Assembly (NCBI GenBank): GCA_947478455.1
Contig: CANJWR010000017.1
Span: 1 to 40,881, forward strand
From: Beijerinckiaceae bacterium
GTDB lineage: Bacteria; Pseudomonadota; Alphaproteobacteria; Rhizobiales; Beijerinckiaceae
DNA: 40,881 nucleotides
Direction: 5' to 3'
The notes beneath the pieces were generated by a model. It worked only from the letters and a program-made list of their open reading frames with translations. It searched no databases and was not told the DNA's origin. The first letter of the stretch is position 1, and every line of letters begins with the position of its first letter. This document shows positions 24,275 to 30,972 of this stretch, one piece after another. Made by a program: the position numbers and the translations under genes.

Positions 24275-24712
24275 CTAGCGGCCGGTCCAGCTTTGCCACA
24301 TGCCCAGTTCGAACACCTGCAGATTTGCGGATTTGAGAAGCGCAGCGCAGGCCAGCATCACATCCGTCGACGCGACAGTATTGGGGCGGACGATCGGATA
24401 GCGATGTCCCGCCTCGGCATTGCCGCCGAACAGTTTCACCAGCGCCGCATTGAGCGCCTGCTGCGCCTCGATGCTGATAATGTCGCCATTGCCTTTGACC
24501 AATCCGGCCTCGATCACCCTGGCGAGCGCCAGCGCGCTGGCGCTGGCTTCGGTATTCTCAGCTGGCGCCGGAAGCGCCTTCGCGGTCCGCGCAGCCGGCT
24601 TGGCGGCGGTCTTCTTTGCGGTCGCAGCCGTCTTCGGCTTCGCAACCTTTGAGGCGGCTGTTCTGGCCGCAGGCTTTTTCGCTGCCGCCCTAAGCGACGA
24701 CATAAACTTCAT
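24275..24712 (-). CDS. Protein with histone-H1-like Lys/Ala-rich N-terminal tail, unknown C-terminal domain
   Basis: 145 aa. Residues ~9-48 are a low-complexity basic tail of AAKKPA, KTAATAKK and AAKPAART repeats, like bacterial histone-H1-like proteins (for example AlgP, Hc1). Residues ~55-145 are an ordinary folded stretch with AENTEASASALALARVI, ALNAALVKLFGG and the ending FELGMWQSWTGR. I do not recognise the C-terminal domain. The start overlaps the end of the Rieske gene by 23 bp (ATG at 24712) or 14 bp (next ATG, 24703), suggesting translational coupling. The basic tail may bind DNA, RNA or an acidic partner, or serve as a linker; the location next to an electron-transfer protein is puzzling. 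Confidence 0.7.
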   Translation of the reverse strand: MKFMSSLRAAAKKPAARTAASKVAKPKTAATAKKTAAKPAARTAKALPAPAENTEASASALALARVIEAGLVKGNGDIISIEAQQALNAALVKLFGGNAEAGHRYPIVRPNTVASTDVMLACAALLKSANLQVFELGMWQSWTGR

Positions 24713-25055
24713 CCCCCTTCTGGAGGATTTGATAGCGTTTCAGTTTGATCTTGCGATCAGAGATGCACTCGCCGGTCTTCATGTCGTACTCGTAGCCGTG
24801 CCACGGACACACGAAGTTCATGTCGGTTTCCGAAAAGAACAGGCCCACTGAAGTTTTGTCGTCGCGCAGCTTTTCGAACACGCGTGCAATCGTCAGGCCT
24901 TCGCAGGCCGGGCCGCCCTGATGCAGACAGTAGTTGCTATAGGCGAAATACTCGCCCTCATGTTTGAAAATGCCGATCTCGTCCGAACCCATGCGGACAA
25001 TCTGGCGCGCGCCGTCCTTGAATTCGGATGCTTTCCCAACGAATTGCTCAGCCAT
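24690..25055 (-). CDS. Rieske [2Fe-2S] ferredoxin-like protein
   Basis: 121-aa soluble Rieske protein. The cluster ligands are Cys43-x-His45 in NYCLHQGGPACEG and Cys83-x2-His86 in VCPWHGYEYD, both intact. A 37-residue insertion between the two boxes (CEGLTIARVFEKLRDDK) is longer than in minimal ferredoxins. It has no signal peptide or membrane anchor, so it fits an electron carrier for an oxygenase or an N-terminal subunit fragment. No oxygenase large subunit is next to it; the amidohydrolase downstream suggests an aromatic-acid pathway. GGGGAGGAG precedes the ATG. The divergent aquaporin gene begins 249 bp upstream. Confidence 0.92.
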   Translation of the reverse strand: MAEQFVGKASEFKDGARQIVRMGSDEIGIFKHEGEYFAYSNYCLHQGGPACEGLTIARVFEKLRDDKTSVGLFFSETDMNFVCPWHGYEYDMKTGECISDRKIKLKRYQILQKGDEVYVVA

Positions 25056-25304
25056 AAGCCGGGCTCCTCCCCATTCTGTTGTGGACTTTTACGCCGCCCC
25101 TGCCTTGACCGCGACGGCACGGCCCGTGATCCGGCAAGTTGACGCATCGAATATCGCAATCGTCAAGTCAACGACATTCTCGTTTACCCTCTGCAAGCTT
25201 TTCCTTTGGGCCGGACCGCCAATCGGTCGTGTCCGGCTGCGGAACGGTGAAGTTAATGCTAGGTTAACCCCGTTAGCTCCGCATTTCGGAGCAGGGAGAC
25301 GATC

Positions 25305-26015
25305 ATGAAGAAGCCGATTGCCGAGTTTATTGGGACTTTCACCCTTGTGTTTTTTGGCTGCGGTGCAGCCGTTATTGCCGGAATGGGGACCGGCCCGACC
25401 GCCATTGACGTACTGGGCATTTCGTTTGCGTTCGGTCTGGCCATCGTGGCCATGGCCTATGGAATCGGCCCTGTCTCGGGCTGCCACGTCAACCCGGCCG
25501 TCAGCCTCGGCGTGCTGGTCGCAGGCCGCATGTCGACCAGCGATTTCATCGCCTATGTGATCGCGCAGGTTCTGGGCGCTGTCGCAGGCGCCATCGTGCT
25601 TTACATCATCCTGTCCGGCAAGGCGTCCGGCTGGACCGGCGGTCTCGGCCAGAATGGCTGGGGCAAGGGCTATCTGGGCGAATATAACCTCCTCGCGGCC
25701 TTCGTGTTCGAGGTTGTGGCGACGTTCCTGTTTCTGGTCACCATCCTCGGCGTCACCGAAAAGCGCGCGCCGTCCCACCTCGCCGGTCTGGCGATTGGCC
25801 TGACACTCGTCGTCATCCATATCGTCGGTATCAACGTCACCGGCGTGTCGGTTAACCCCGCCCGCTCGCTCGGACCGGCCATTGTCGGCGCGGGCTCCAA
25901 TGCGGCTGCACTCGGTCAGGTCTGGCTGTTCATCGTCGCTCCGCTGATCGGAGCTTTTGCGGCTGGCCTGCTGTTCAAGTCCGGCGGCCTGCTGGTTCCC
26001 GACGAAGGCAAGTAA
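25305..26015 (+). CDS. aqpZ: Aquaporin (AqpZ-like)
   Basis: 236-aa inner-membrane channel with six helices and two half-helices. Both NPA boxes are intact: CHVNPAVSLG (residues 60-69) and VSVNPARSLG (181-190). Aromatic/arginine filter equivalents by alignment to E. coli AqpZ are Phe43, His172, Arg187, and Val181 where AqpZ has Thr183, so three of four match the water-selective filter. It moves water down osmotic gradients. A GCAGGGAG site precedes the ATG. It is divergent from the Rieske gene and convergent with the prolyl aminopeptidase gene; no operon partner is seen. Confidence 0.93.
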   Translation: MKKPIAEFIGTFTLVFFGCGAAVIAGMGTGPTAIDVLGISFAFGLAIVAMAYGIGPVSGCHVNPAVSLGVLVAGRMSTSDFIAYVIAQVLGAVAGAIVLYIILSGKASGWTGGLGQNGWGKGYLGEYNLLAAFVFEVVATFLFLVTILGVTEKRAPSHLAGLAIGLTLVVIHIVGINVTGVSVNPARSLGPAIVGAGSNAAALGQVWLFIVAPLIGAFAAGLLFKSGGLLVPDEGK

Positions 26016-26034
26016 GCCACGCTCGGGCCGATTT

Positions 26035-26994
26035 TCACAGGGTCGAAAATCGGTCCGTCGCCTGAACGAGTCGGGACATGATGCCCGGCTCGCTCGACGC
26101 ATGGCCTGCGCCGGGCACGATCTGGATTTGAGATCCCGGCATTGCCCTGTGCAGGGCCCATGCGGTTTGCGGGGGCGTCACCACATCGTGGCGGCCCTGT
26201 ACGATCAGGCAAGGAATTCGGGCAATCTCCGGCGCGCGTTCCAGAATTTCGCCCTCGCGCAGAAAGCTGTCGTTGACGAAAAAATGCGTCTCGATGCGCG
26301 CCAGCGCCATTTCGGACGCCGCCGCGCCACCCATAAAAGAACGCGGCATGAGAGTGAGCAGCTCCGCCTCCCATGCGCACCAGGCGCGCGCGCAATCGTA
26401 GCGCAGCGAAATGTCCGGTCCCGTCAGCCGGCGATGATAGGCGCGCACCAGATCGTCGCGCTCAGTCTCCGGGATAGGAGCGATGAATTTCTCCCATGCA
26501 TCCGGATAAAGCGCCGATGCGCCGTAACGATACAGCCAGTCGATCTCCGACTTGCGCCCGGTGAACACGCCGCGCAACACGAGAGCGTCGACATGTTGCG
26601 GAAAGGCTTCCGCATAGGCCAGCGCCAGCGCCGCACCCCATGATCCGCCCAGCACAAGCCAGCGCTCGATGCGCAACAGCTTTCGCAAAGCCTCGATGTC
26701 GGCGATGAGTTGCGGCGTCGTATTGTTTTCCAGCGATCCGTGCGGCGTCGAGCGTCCACATCCGCGCTGGTCGAAAAGAACGATCCGGTAGGCCTTCGGG
26801 TCGAACAGGCGGCGGTGATCCGCGTGGCAGCCGCCGCCGGGCCCCCCATGCAGAAACACGGCGGGCTTTCCGTCTGGATTGCCGCAGACTTCCCAGTAGA
26901 TCCTGTGGCCTGCGTCGACCTCCATCCAGCCCTGATCATGGGGCTCGACCGGCGGGTACAGTTCCGGAAAACGGGCCGGCGTCTGGAAGGTCAA
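26035..26994 (-). CDS. pip: Prolyl aminopeptidase (proline iminopeptidase), TTG start
   Basis: 319-aa cytosolic S33-family peptidase releasing N-terminal proline. The oxyanion motif FLHGGPGGGCHADHRRLF (47-64), the FDQRGCGRSTPHGS stretch (74-87), the nucleophile elbow GGSWGAAL with Ser118, the acid in QGRHDVVTPP and the His in GAGHASSEPG are all present. Length and motif order match family members of ~315 aa. The start codon is TTG, with GGAG seven bases upstream; no ATG exists until residue 24. It lies 17 bp downstream of the first EutA-like gene, so the two may be cotranscribed. Confidence 0.93.
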   Translation of the reverse strand: MTFQTPARFPELYPPVEPHDQGWMEVDAGHRIYWEVCGNPDGKPAVFLHGGPGGGCHADHRRLFDPKAYRIVLFDQRGCGRSTPHGSLENNTTPQLIADIEALRKLLRIERWLVLGGSWGAALALAYAEAFPQHVDALVLRGVFTGRKSEIDWLYRYGASALYPDAWEKFIAPIPETERDDLVRAYHRRLTGPDISLRYDCARAWCAWEAELLTLMPRSFMGGAAASEMALARIETHFFVNDSFLREGEILERAPEIARIPCLIVQGRHDVVTPPQTAWALHRAMPGSQIQIVPGAGHASSEPGIMSRLVQATDRFSTL

Positions 26995-27011
26995 TGCCGG
27001 CTCCGTTACGG

Positions 27012-28529
27012 TCAGCCCAGATTGGGATCAGTGCGGCCCAGCGCTGTCGATGTCGGGAACACCAGCGACTTGATCACCACCGGCACTGCGCCGGAGGATT
27101 CCAGCAACGCACCGATGTCGATGAAGTCGAACTCCTTGAGGATGATGCCGTCAATCGAGATGATCGGGTTCGCCAGCTTCGCTTCCTCAAGCGCATGAAT
27201 GCCCACGAGGCCGCCGATGTCGCCATCGCCGACGAGGATCAGCGGGAAGCCTGCGCCAAGATGTTTCGACAGGCCGGTTGTAATGCCTTTGCAGAAATCG
27301 TCGAGACGCCGGAACGTCGCCGACCCATCCCACCGGTAGCAGAGCGCCACGGCCTGTTCACCTTCATGCAGATCTAGACGACGCAGCGCGGCGCGCACGG
27401 CTGCGGCGATTTTTTCGACATCGAGCGTCTCTTCCGAAAGGGGAAGATCAGGCACAACTACCGGCACGTTGCGCACCGGAAGCACTTCCTGCGGGGTCAC
27501 GAAGATCGTGCTGCCGCTGACCTGAATCGTATATTGCGATGCGCCCACGACCGTGGCCCGAATGCCTTGATCGGGCTTTTCGATGGTGACGCCCCAGGCC
27601 TCGATGCGCGACTTGATGGCCTTCGCCAGACGCGGACCCAGATCCCCGAAGCCCTGTGACTGCAGACCGTAAACATATTCCGACACGCCACCCGAGAAGG
27701 TGATGGCGTCCGGCTTGACGTTGTTCAGCAGCGGATCGAGCCGCAACAGGCTGCTTGTTTCTGCCGAAAGTTTGGGTTGCGATATGGTCTCGAACAGACG
27801 GTCCGCCATGCGCTCCACCATGGCGGCGCGCTGGTCTTCGGAAATATTGCCGCCGAGGACGAGTTCGAAACCGGCCTCCTTTGCGAAGCGCTTGCCGGCT
27901 TCTTCAACACGCGTGACCTTGCCGTCAGGATCGAAGGACACGATGCGCGCGCCGACGTCGACGGCCGTCATCTCGACCACTTCGCCATCGGCGCAAACCG
28001 CGATCTTCGAAGTGCCGCCGCCGATGTCGATGTTCATCACGCGGTTCTTCTCGCGGATCGAGCGCGCCGCCGCGCCCGAACCGAACGCCGCCAGCGTTGT
28101 CTCAAGCCCGTCGCCGGCCGACACCGACACGAACTTGCCGGTCTGGGCTGCGAACAGATCGCCGATGGCGCGCGCATTGCTGCGCCGCACCGCAACGCCT
28201 GTGAGGATCAGCGCGCCGGTGTCGATGGCCGCAGGGTCGATCTGCGCGAGTTCGTACTGCCGGTCGATGAACGCCCCGAGTTTCGTGGCGTCGATGGTCA
28301 TGTCGTCCGCGTAGGGCGTCAGCAGCACTTCGGATTCGTGCACGACTTCGCGTTCGGAGACGATGTAGCGATTGTCTAGACGCTCCAGCACGAGGCGCGA
28401 AAACACCAGATGCGAGGTCGAGGAACCGATGTCGACGCCGACGCTCACGAGGCGGATTTCATCCTCCTCCTCCAGGCTCCGTCGCACGTTGGAGAAAAAA
28501 ATGCGTCCGCCAACGGGTTCTTCGGTCAT
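27012..28529 (-). CDS. EutA-family reactivating-factor-like ATPase (first paralogue, no His tail)
   Basis: 505-aa actin/Hsp70-fold ATPase of the EutA family. E. coli EutA frees inactive cobalamin from ethanolamine ammonia-lyase with ATP. Here VGVDIGSSTSHLVFSR (phosphate-1), TGALILTGVAVRRSNARAI, MNIDIGGGTSKIAV (phosphate-2), FSGGVSEYVY (adenosine), GASQYTIQVSGSTIFV and the ending VPVVIKSLVFP match EutA along its full length. No eutB, eutC or other eut gene is in the window, so the client is unknown. The start at MTEEPVGGRIFFSN has GGAGGAG just upstream; a longer open frame upstream is not supported. A paralogue with His-rich tails lies at 36282-38033. The prolyl aminopeptidase follows by 17 bp. 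Confidence 0.88.
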   Translation of the reverse strand: MTEEPVGGRIFFSNVRRSLEEEDEIRLVSVGVDIGSSTSHLVFSRLVLERLDNRYIVSEREVVHESEVLLTPYADDMTIDATKLGAFIDRQYELAQIDPAAIDTGALILTGVAVRRSNARAIGDLFAAQTGKFVSVSAGDGLETTLAAFGSGAAARSIREKNRVMNIDIGGGTSKIAVCADGEVVEMTAVDVGARIVSFDPDGKVTRVEEAGKRFAKEAGFELVLGGNISEDQRAAMVERMADRLFETISQPKLSAETSSLLRLDPLLNNVKPDAITFSGGVSEYVYGLQSQGFGDLGPRLAKAIKSRIEAWGVTIEKPDQGIRATVVGASQYTIQVSGSTIFVTPQEVLPVRNVPVVVPDLPLSEETLDVEKIAAAVRAALRRLDLHEGEQAVALCYRWDGSATFRRLDDFCKGITTGLSKHLGAGFPLILVGDGDIGGLVGIHALEEAKLANPIISIDGIILKEFDFIDIGALLESSGAVPVVIKSLVFPTSTALGRTDPNLG

Positions 28530-28681
28530 CCAGCACTCCTCCGGTTTGTGGTCTTTTGGCCGGTAGCCGGAGGATTGGCAAGGGGAGCCTTTGCGTCTTC
28601 CAGCGCACTGAGGCGTTGCCGCAACTTCTAGATCGCAACCTCCCTCAGTAGGACTGATACGTTCTTTCCTCGAATATTTCA

Positions 28682-28709
28682 TTGACACATACCAACTGGT
28701 TGGTATTTT
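28682..28709 (+). promoter_or_regulatory. Candidate promoter of the TetR-led operon
   Basis: A TTGACA hexamer at 28682-28687 is followed after 16 bp by TATTTT (28704-28709; four of six matches to the -10 consensus), 16 bp before the ATG of the TetR gene. The operator palindrome lies between and over the -10, so a bound repressor would block RNA polymerase. Confidence 0.6.
28689..28706. promoter_or_regulatory. TetR-type operator palindrome
   Basis: An 18-bp dyad with perfect 8-bp arms, ATACCAAC-TG-GTTGGTAT, sits inside the promoter of the adjacent TetR gene. Position and symmetry fit autoregulation by that TetR protein; the divergent EutA-like gene starts 159 bp away and could also be affected. 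Confidence 0.75.
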
Positions 28710-28725
28710 TATATTTGGAGACCTG

Positions 28726-29346
28726 ATGACCGCCCAAAGCGCCAAACCCAATGCCCGCGCCAAAATCCTGAACGCCGCCTTGTCGGTGATCCGGGAGCGC
28801 GGCTATTCGGCCACAACCGTGGACGATCTGTGCAAGGCGGCGGGCGTCACCAAGGGGGCGTTTTTCCACCATTTCGCCAGCAAGGATGAACTGGCGGTCG
28901 CGGCCGCCGATTACTGGTCGGAGATGACGGGCGGTTTCTTCGCCGGGGCGCCCTATCACCAGCACGTGGACCCGCTCGACCGTGTCCTCGGCTACATCGA
29001 TTTTCGAAAGGCCATCCTGCAGGGCAGGGTGGCGGAATTCACCTGTCTGGTCGGCACGATGGTGCAGGAGACCTACGACAGCCATCCGGCGATCCGCGAC
29101 GCCTGCAACCGTTCGATTTCGAGTCACGCCGAAAAGGTTGAGGCCGATATCGAGGCGGCCATGAAGCTCTATGGAATTGTGGCCGACTGGACGGCCAAAA
29201 GTCTTGCGCTGCATACGCAGGCTGTGCTGCAGGGCGCTTTCATTCTGGCAAAGGCCAAAGGCGGGCCGGAAATCGCGGTGCAATCGGCAGATCATTTGCG
29301 TCGTTATGTCGAGTTGCTTTTTTCAAAGCGTCAAAAGGGAGAATAA
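28726..29346 (+). CDS. TetR/AcrR-family transcriptional repressor
   Basis: 206-aa dimeric regulator. The N-terminal helix-turn-helix domain spans ~10-57 (KILNAALSVIRERGYSATTV, then DDLCKAAGVTKGAFFHHFASKDEL), and the C-terminal ligand domain contains FTCLVGTMVQETYDSHPAIRD and a final helix with HLRRYVELLF, similar to the NemR/AcrR-like C domains. The ligand is unknown. The ATG follows a promoter with an embedded palindromic operator, indicating autorepression. The downstream genes start 1 bp past its stop, so it heads an operon with two SRPBCC proteins and a VOC protein. Confidence 0.93.
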   Translation: MTAQSAKPNARAKILNAALSVIRERGYSATTVDDLCKAAGVTKGAFFHHFASKDELAVAAADYWSEMTGGFFAGAPYHQHVDPLDRVLGYIDFRKAILQGRVAEFTCLVGTMVQETYDSHPAIRDACNRSISSHAEKVEADIEAAMKLYGIVADWTAKSLALHTQAVLQGAFILAKAKGGPEIAVQSADHLRRYVELLFSKRQKGE

Positions 29347-29347
29347 A

Positions 29348-29809
29348 ATGTCTGCAAACGATCTCGTGCTTGAGCGCATTCTGGATGCGCCGCGTAAAAA
29401 CGTCTGGCGTTGCTGGACCGAAGAAGACCTCATCAAGCAATGGTTCTGCCCGAAGCCGTGGCGCGTGTCGAAGGCCGAAATGGATCAGAGGGCCGGCGGA
29501 TCGAGCCTGTTCGTCATGAACGGCCCGAACGGCGAGGAATTCCCCAACCGCGGCGTTTATCTGGAAATCGTGCTCGGCGAGAAGATCGTTTTCACCGATG
29601 CTTTCACAAGCGCGTGGGAGCCGTCGCCGAAAGCCTTCATGGTCGCCACAGTCACGATGGCCGACGCTGGAGAACGCAAGACGAAATATCGCGCCGTCGT
29701 CAGCCACTGGTCGACCGAGGATCGCGAACAGCACGAGAAAATGGGCTTCCACGAAGGCTGGGGCAAAGCCGCCGAACAGCTTGAAGAACTCGCCCGCTCG
29801 CTCGGCTGA
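29348..29809 (+). CDS. SRPBCC/AHSA1-family protein
   Basis: 153-aa helix-grip protein of the AHSA1 (activator of Hsp90 ATPase C-domain-like) group. Its start is the ATG after AGGGAGA, which lies within the end of the TetR gene; the stops and starts are separated by 1 bp. Typical phrases are LVLERILDAPRKNVWRCWTE (6-25), LIKQWFCPKPW, GEKIVFTDAF, and the C-terminal helix MGFHEGWGKAAEQLEELARS. These proteins bind hydrophobic ligands or act as stress proteins. A TetR-led operon with an AHSA1 gene is common in rhizobia, but the ligand and role are unknown. Confidence 0.92.
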   Translation: MSANDLVLERILDAPRKNVWRCWTEEDLIKQWFCPKPWRVSKAEMDQRAGGSSLFVMNGPNGEEFPNRGVYLEIVLGEKIVFTDAFTSAWEPSPKAFMVATVTMADAGERKTKYRAVVSHWSTEDREQHEKMGFHEGWGKAAEQLEELARSLG

Positions 29810-29832
29810 ATTATATTCAAAGGACCCCAATT

Positions 29833-30369
29833 ATGTTTGATATTCTGATTTACATCGTGATCGCGCTTGTCGTCATTGTCGGCGTAATCCTGTTGAACGC
29901 CTCGCGCCGGCCCGACGACTTCGCCTATGCGCGCACCGTACACATTGCGGCGACGCCCCAACGTCTTTTCGGGATGATCAACGATCTGCGCCAGATGAAT
30001 ACCTGGAATCCCTATGCGCTGCGAGAGAAAGGCGGCAAGGCGGAGTATAGCGGTCCGGCAGCCGGGCCCGGCGCGTGTTTCGATTTCGCCGGGCCGAAAT
30101 CAGGCTCCGGACATGTCGAAATTCTTGAATCCGCCCCACCATCGTCAGTCGTCATGCGACTGGCGATGGTGAAGCCCTTCAAGGCCGACCACCGAGTCGA
30201 TTTCACGATCGCGCCTGCGGCTTCAGGCGCAGACGTCACATGGGCCATGAGCGGCAAACAGCCATTGCTGGGCAAGGTCATGATGCTGTTTATCGACTGC
30301 GACAGGATGGTGGGACGGGACTTCGAAGAGGGGCTCGCCAATATGAAAAAGATCGCCGAAGCGGCCTGA
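29833..30369 (+). CDS. Membrane-anchored SRPBCC (polyketide cyclase-like) protein
   Basis: 178 aa. Residues ~3-22 form a hydrophobic N-terminal anchor (ILIYIVIALVVIVGVILLNA), followed by a helix-grip domain (RTVHIAATPQRLFGMINDLR, MNTWNPYALREKGGK, the core GPAAGPGACFDFAGPKSG and the final helix RDFEEGLANMKKIAE). The ligand is unknown. It starts 23 bp after the previous SRPBCC gene with an AAAGGA-type site, in the TetR operon. The anchor with a cytosolic or periplasmic binding domain suggests lipid or quinone-like ligands (inference). Confidence 0.88.
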   Translation: MFDILIYIVIALVVIVGVILLNASRRPDDFAYARTVHIAATPQRLFGMINDLRQMNTWNPYALREKGGKAEYSGPAAGPGACFDFAGPKSGSGHVEILESAPPSSVVMRLAMVKPFKADHRVDFTIAPAASGADVTWAMSGKQPLLGKVMMLFIDCDRMVGRDFEEGLANMKKIAEAA

Positions 30370-30391
30370 TTGCAACCAACGGGAGTTTGTC

Positions 30392-30871
30392 ATGCCGCAC
30401 AAAGTATCCACATGCCTGTGGTTCGACACGCAGGCCGAGGAAGCAGCGAATTTTTATGTTTCGCTGATTCCGGGCTCGAAAGTCACAGCCATCACGCGCT
30501 ACGACAAGGGCGCGCCTTTGCCGGAAGGAACCGCCCTGACAGTGGTGTTTCAACTGGCCGGCACAGAATATCTGGGCCTCAACGGCGGTCCGATCTTTCC
30601 GCAGTCCGAAGCTGTATCCATTGTCGTGCAATGCGACGCGCAGGATGAGATCGACCATCTCTGGAGCGCCCTGACCGTCGACGGCGGCAAGGAATCGCGA
30701 TGCGGCTGGCTGAAGGATCGCTACGGAGTTTCGTGGCAGATCGTCCCGGCCCGCATCGGCGACTGGATGACCGGCACCGACAAGGCTGCGGCCGGTCGTG
30801 CCTTTGGCGCCATCATGCAGATGGCGAAGATCGACATTGCAATCGTCGAAAAAGCATTTCGGGGCGAGTAG
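30392..30871 (+). CDS. VOC-family protein (PhnB/glyoxalase-like)
   Basis: 159 aa with the beta-alpha-beta-beta-beta repeats of the VOC fold. The start MPHKVSTCLWFDTQAEEAAN and FYVSLIPGSKVTAITRY match the PhnB-like group, formerly labelled 3-demethylubiquinone methyltransferase-like. WLKDRYGVSWQIVP near residue 115 is also typical. No canonical His/Glu metal set is evident, so it may not be an enzyme. It starts 22 bp after the second SRPBCC gene with GGGAG upstream, and ends the TetR-led operon just before a hairpin. Confidence 0.9.
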   Translation: MPHKVSTCLWFDTQAEEAANFYVSLIPGSKVTAITRYDKGAPLPEGTALTVVFQLAGTEYLGLNGGPIFPQSEAVSIVVQCDAQDEIDHLWSALTVDGGKESRCGWLKDRYGVSWQIVPARIGDWMTGTDKAAAGRAFGAIMQMAKIDIAIVEKAFRGE

Positions 30872-30879
30872 TTTTGCCA

Positions 30880-30907
30880 TTCCGGGTGGGCGAAGCCGCA
30901 CCCGGAA
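30880..30907 (+). terminator. Hairpin terminator of the TetR-led operon
   Basis: Nine-bp stem TTCCGGGTG / CACCCGGAA lies 8 bp past the VOC stop. The loop can extend the stem by GG/CC with one bulged base. It probably ends the TetR operon. Confidence 0.6.
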
Positions 30908-30924
30908 ATCTTGCGGCGAGACTG

Positions 30925-30954
30925 GATCGCGGATCGCCTGCGCCGTCCGCGATC
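30925..30954 (-). terminator. Hairpin terminator of the bicupin gene
   Basis: Nine-bp perfect stem GATCGCGGA / TCCGCGATC with a 12-base loop lies 18 bp past the bicupin stop on the minus strand. With the hairpin at 30880-30907 it forms a pair of terminators for the convergent transcripts. Confidence 0.6.
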
Positions 30955-30972
30955 ACTGTTCGGTCTGGTGGC

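Noticed and set aside
23057-24652. 531-codon open frame on the + strand, opposite the amidohydrolase and Lys/Ala-rich protein genes
   Set aside because: It lies antisense to two well supported genes; its product is Arg/His-rich without domain signs, a usual artefact of high-GC coding DNA.
25089-26102. 337-codon open frame on the minus strand
   Set aside because: It is antisense to the aquaporin gene with both NPA boxes intact; translation is polar and repetitive.
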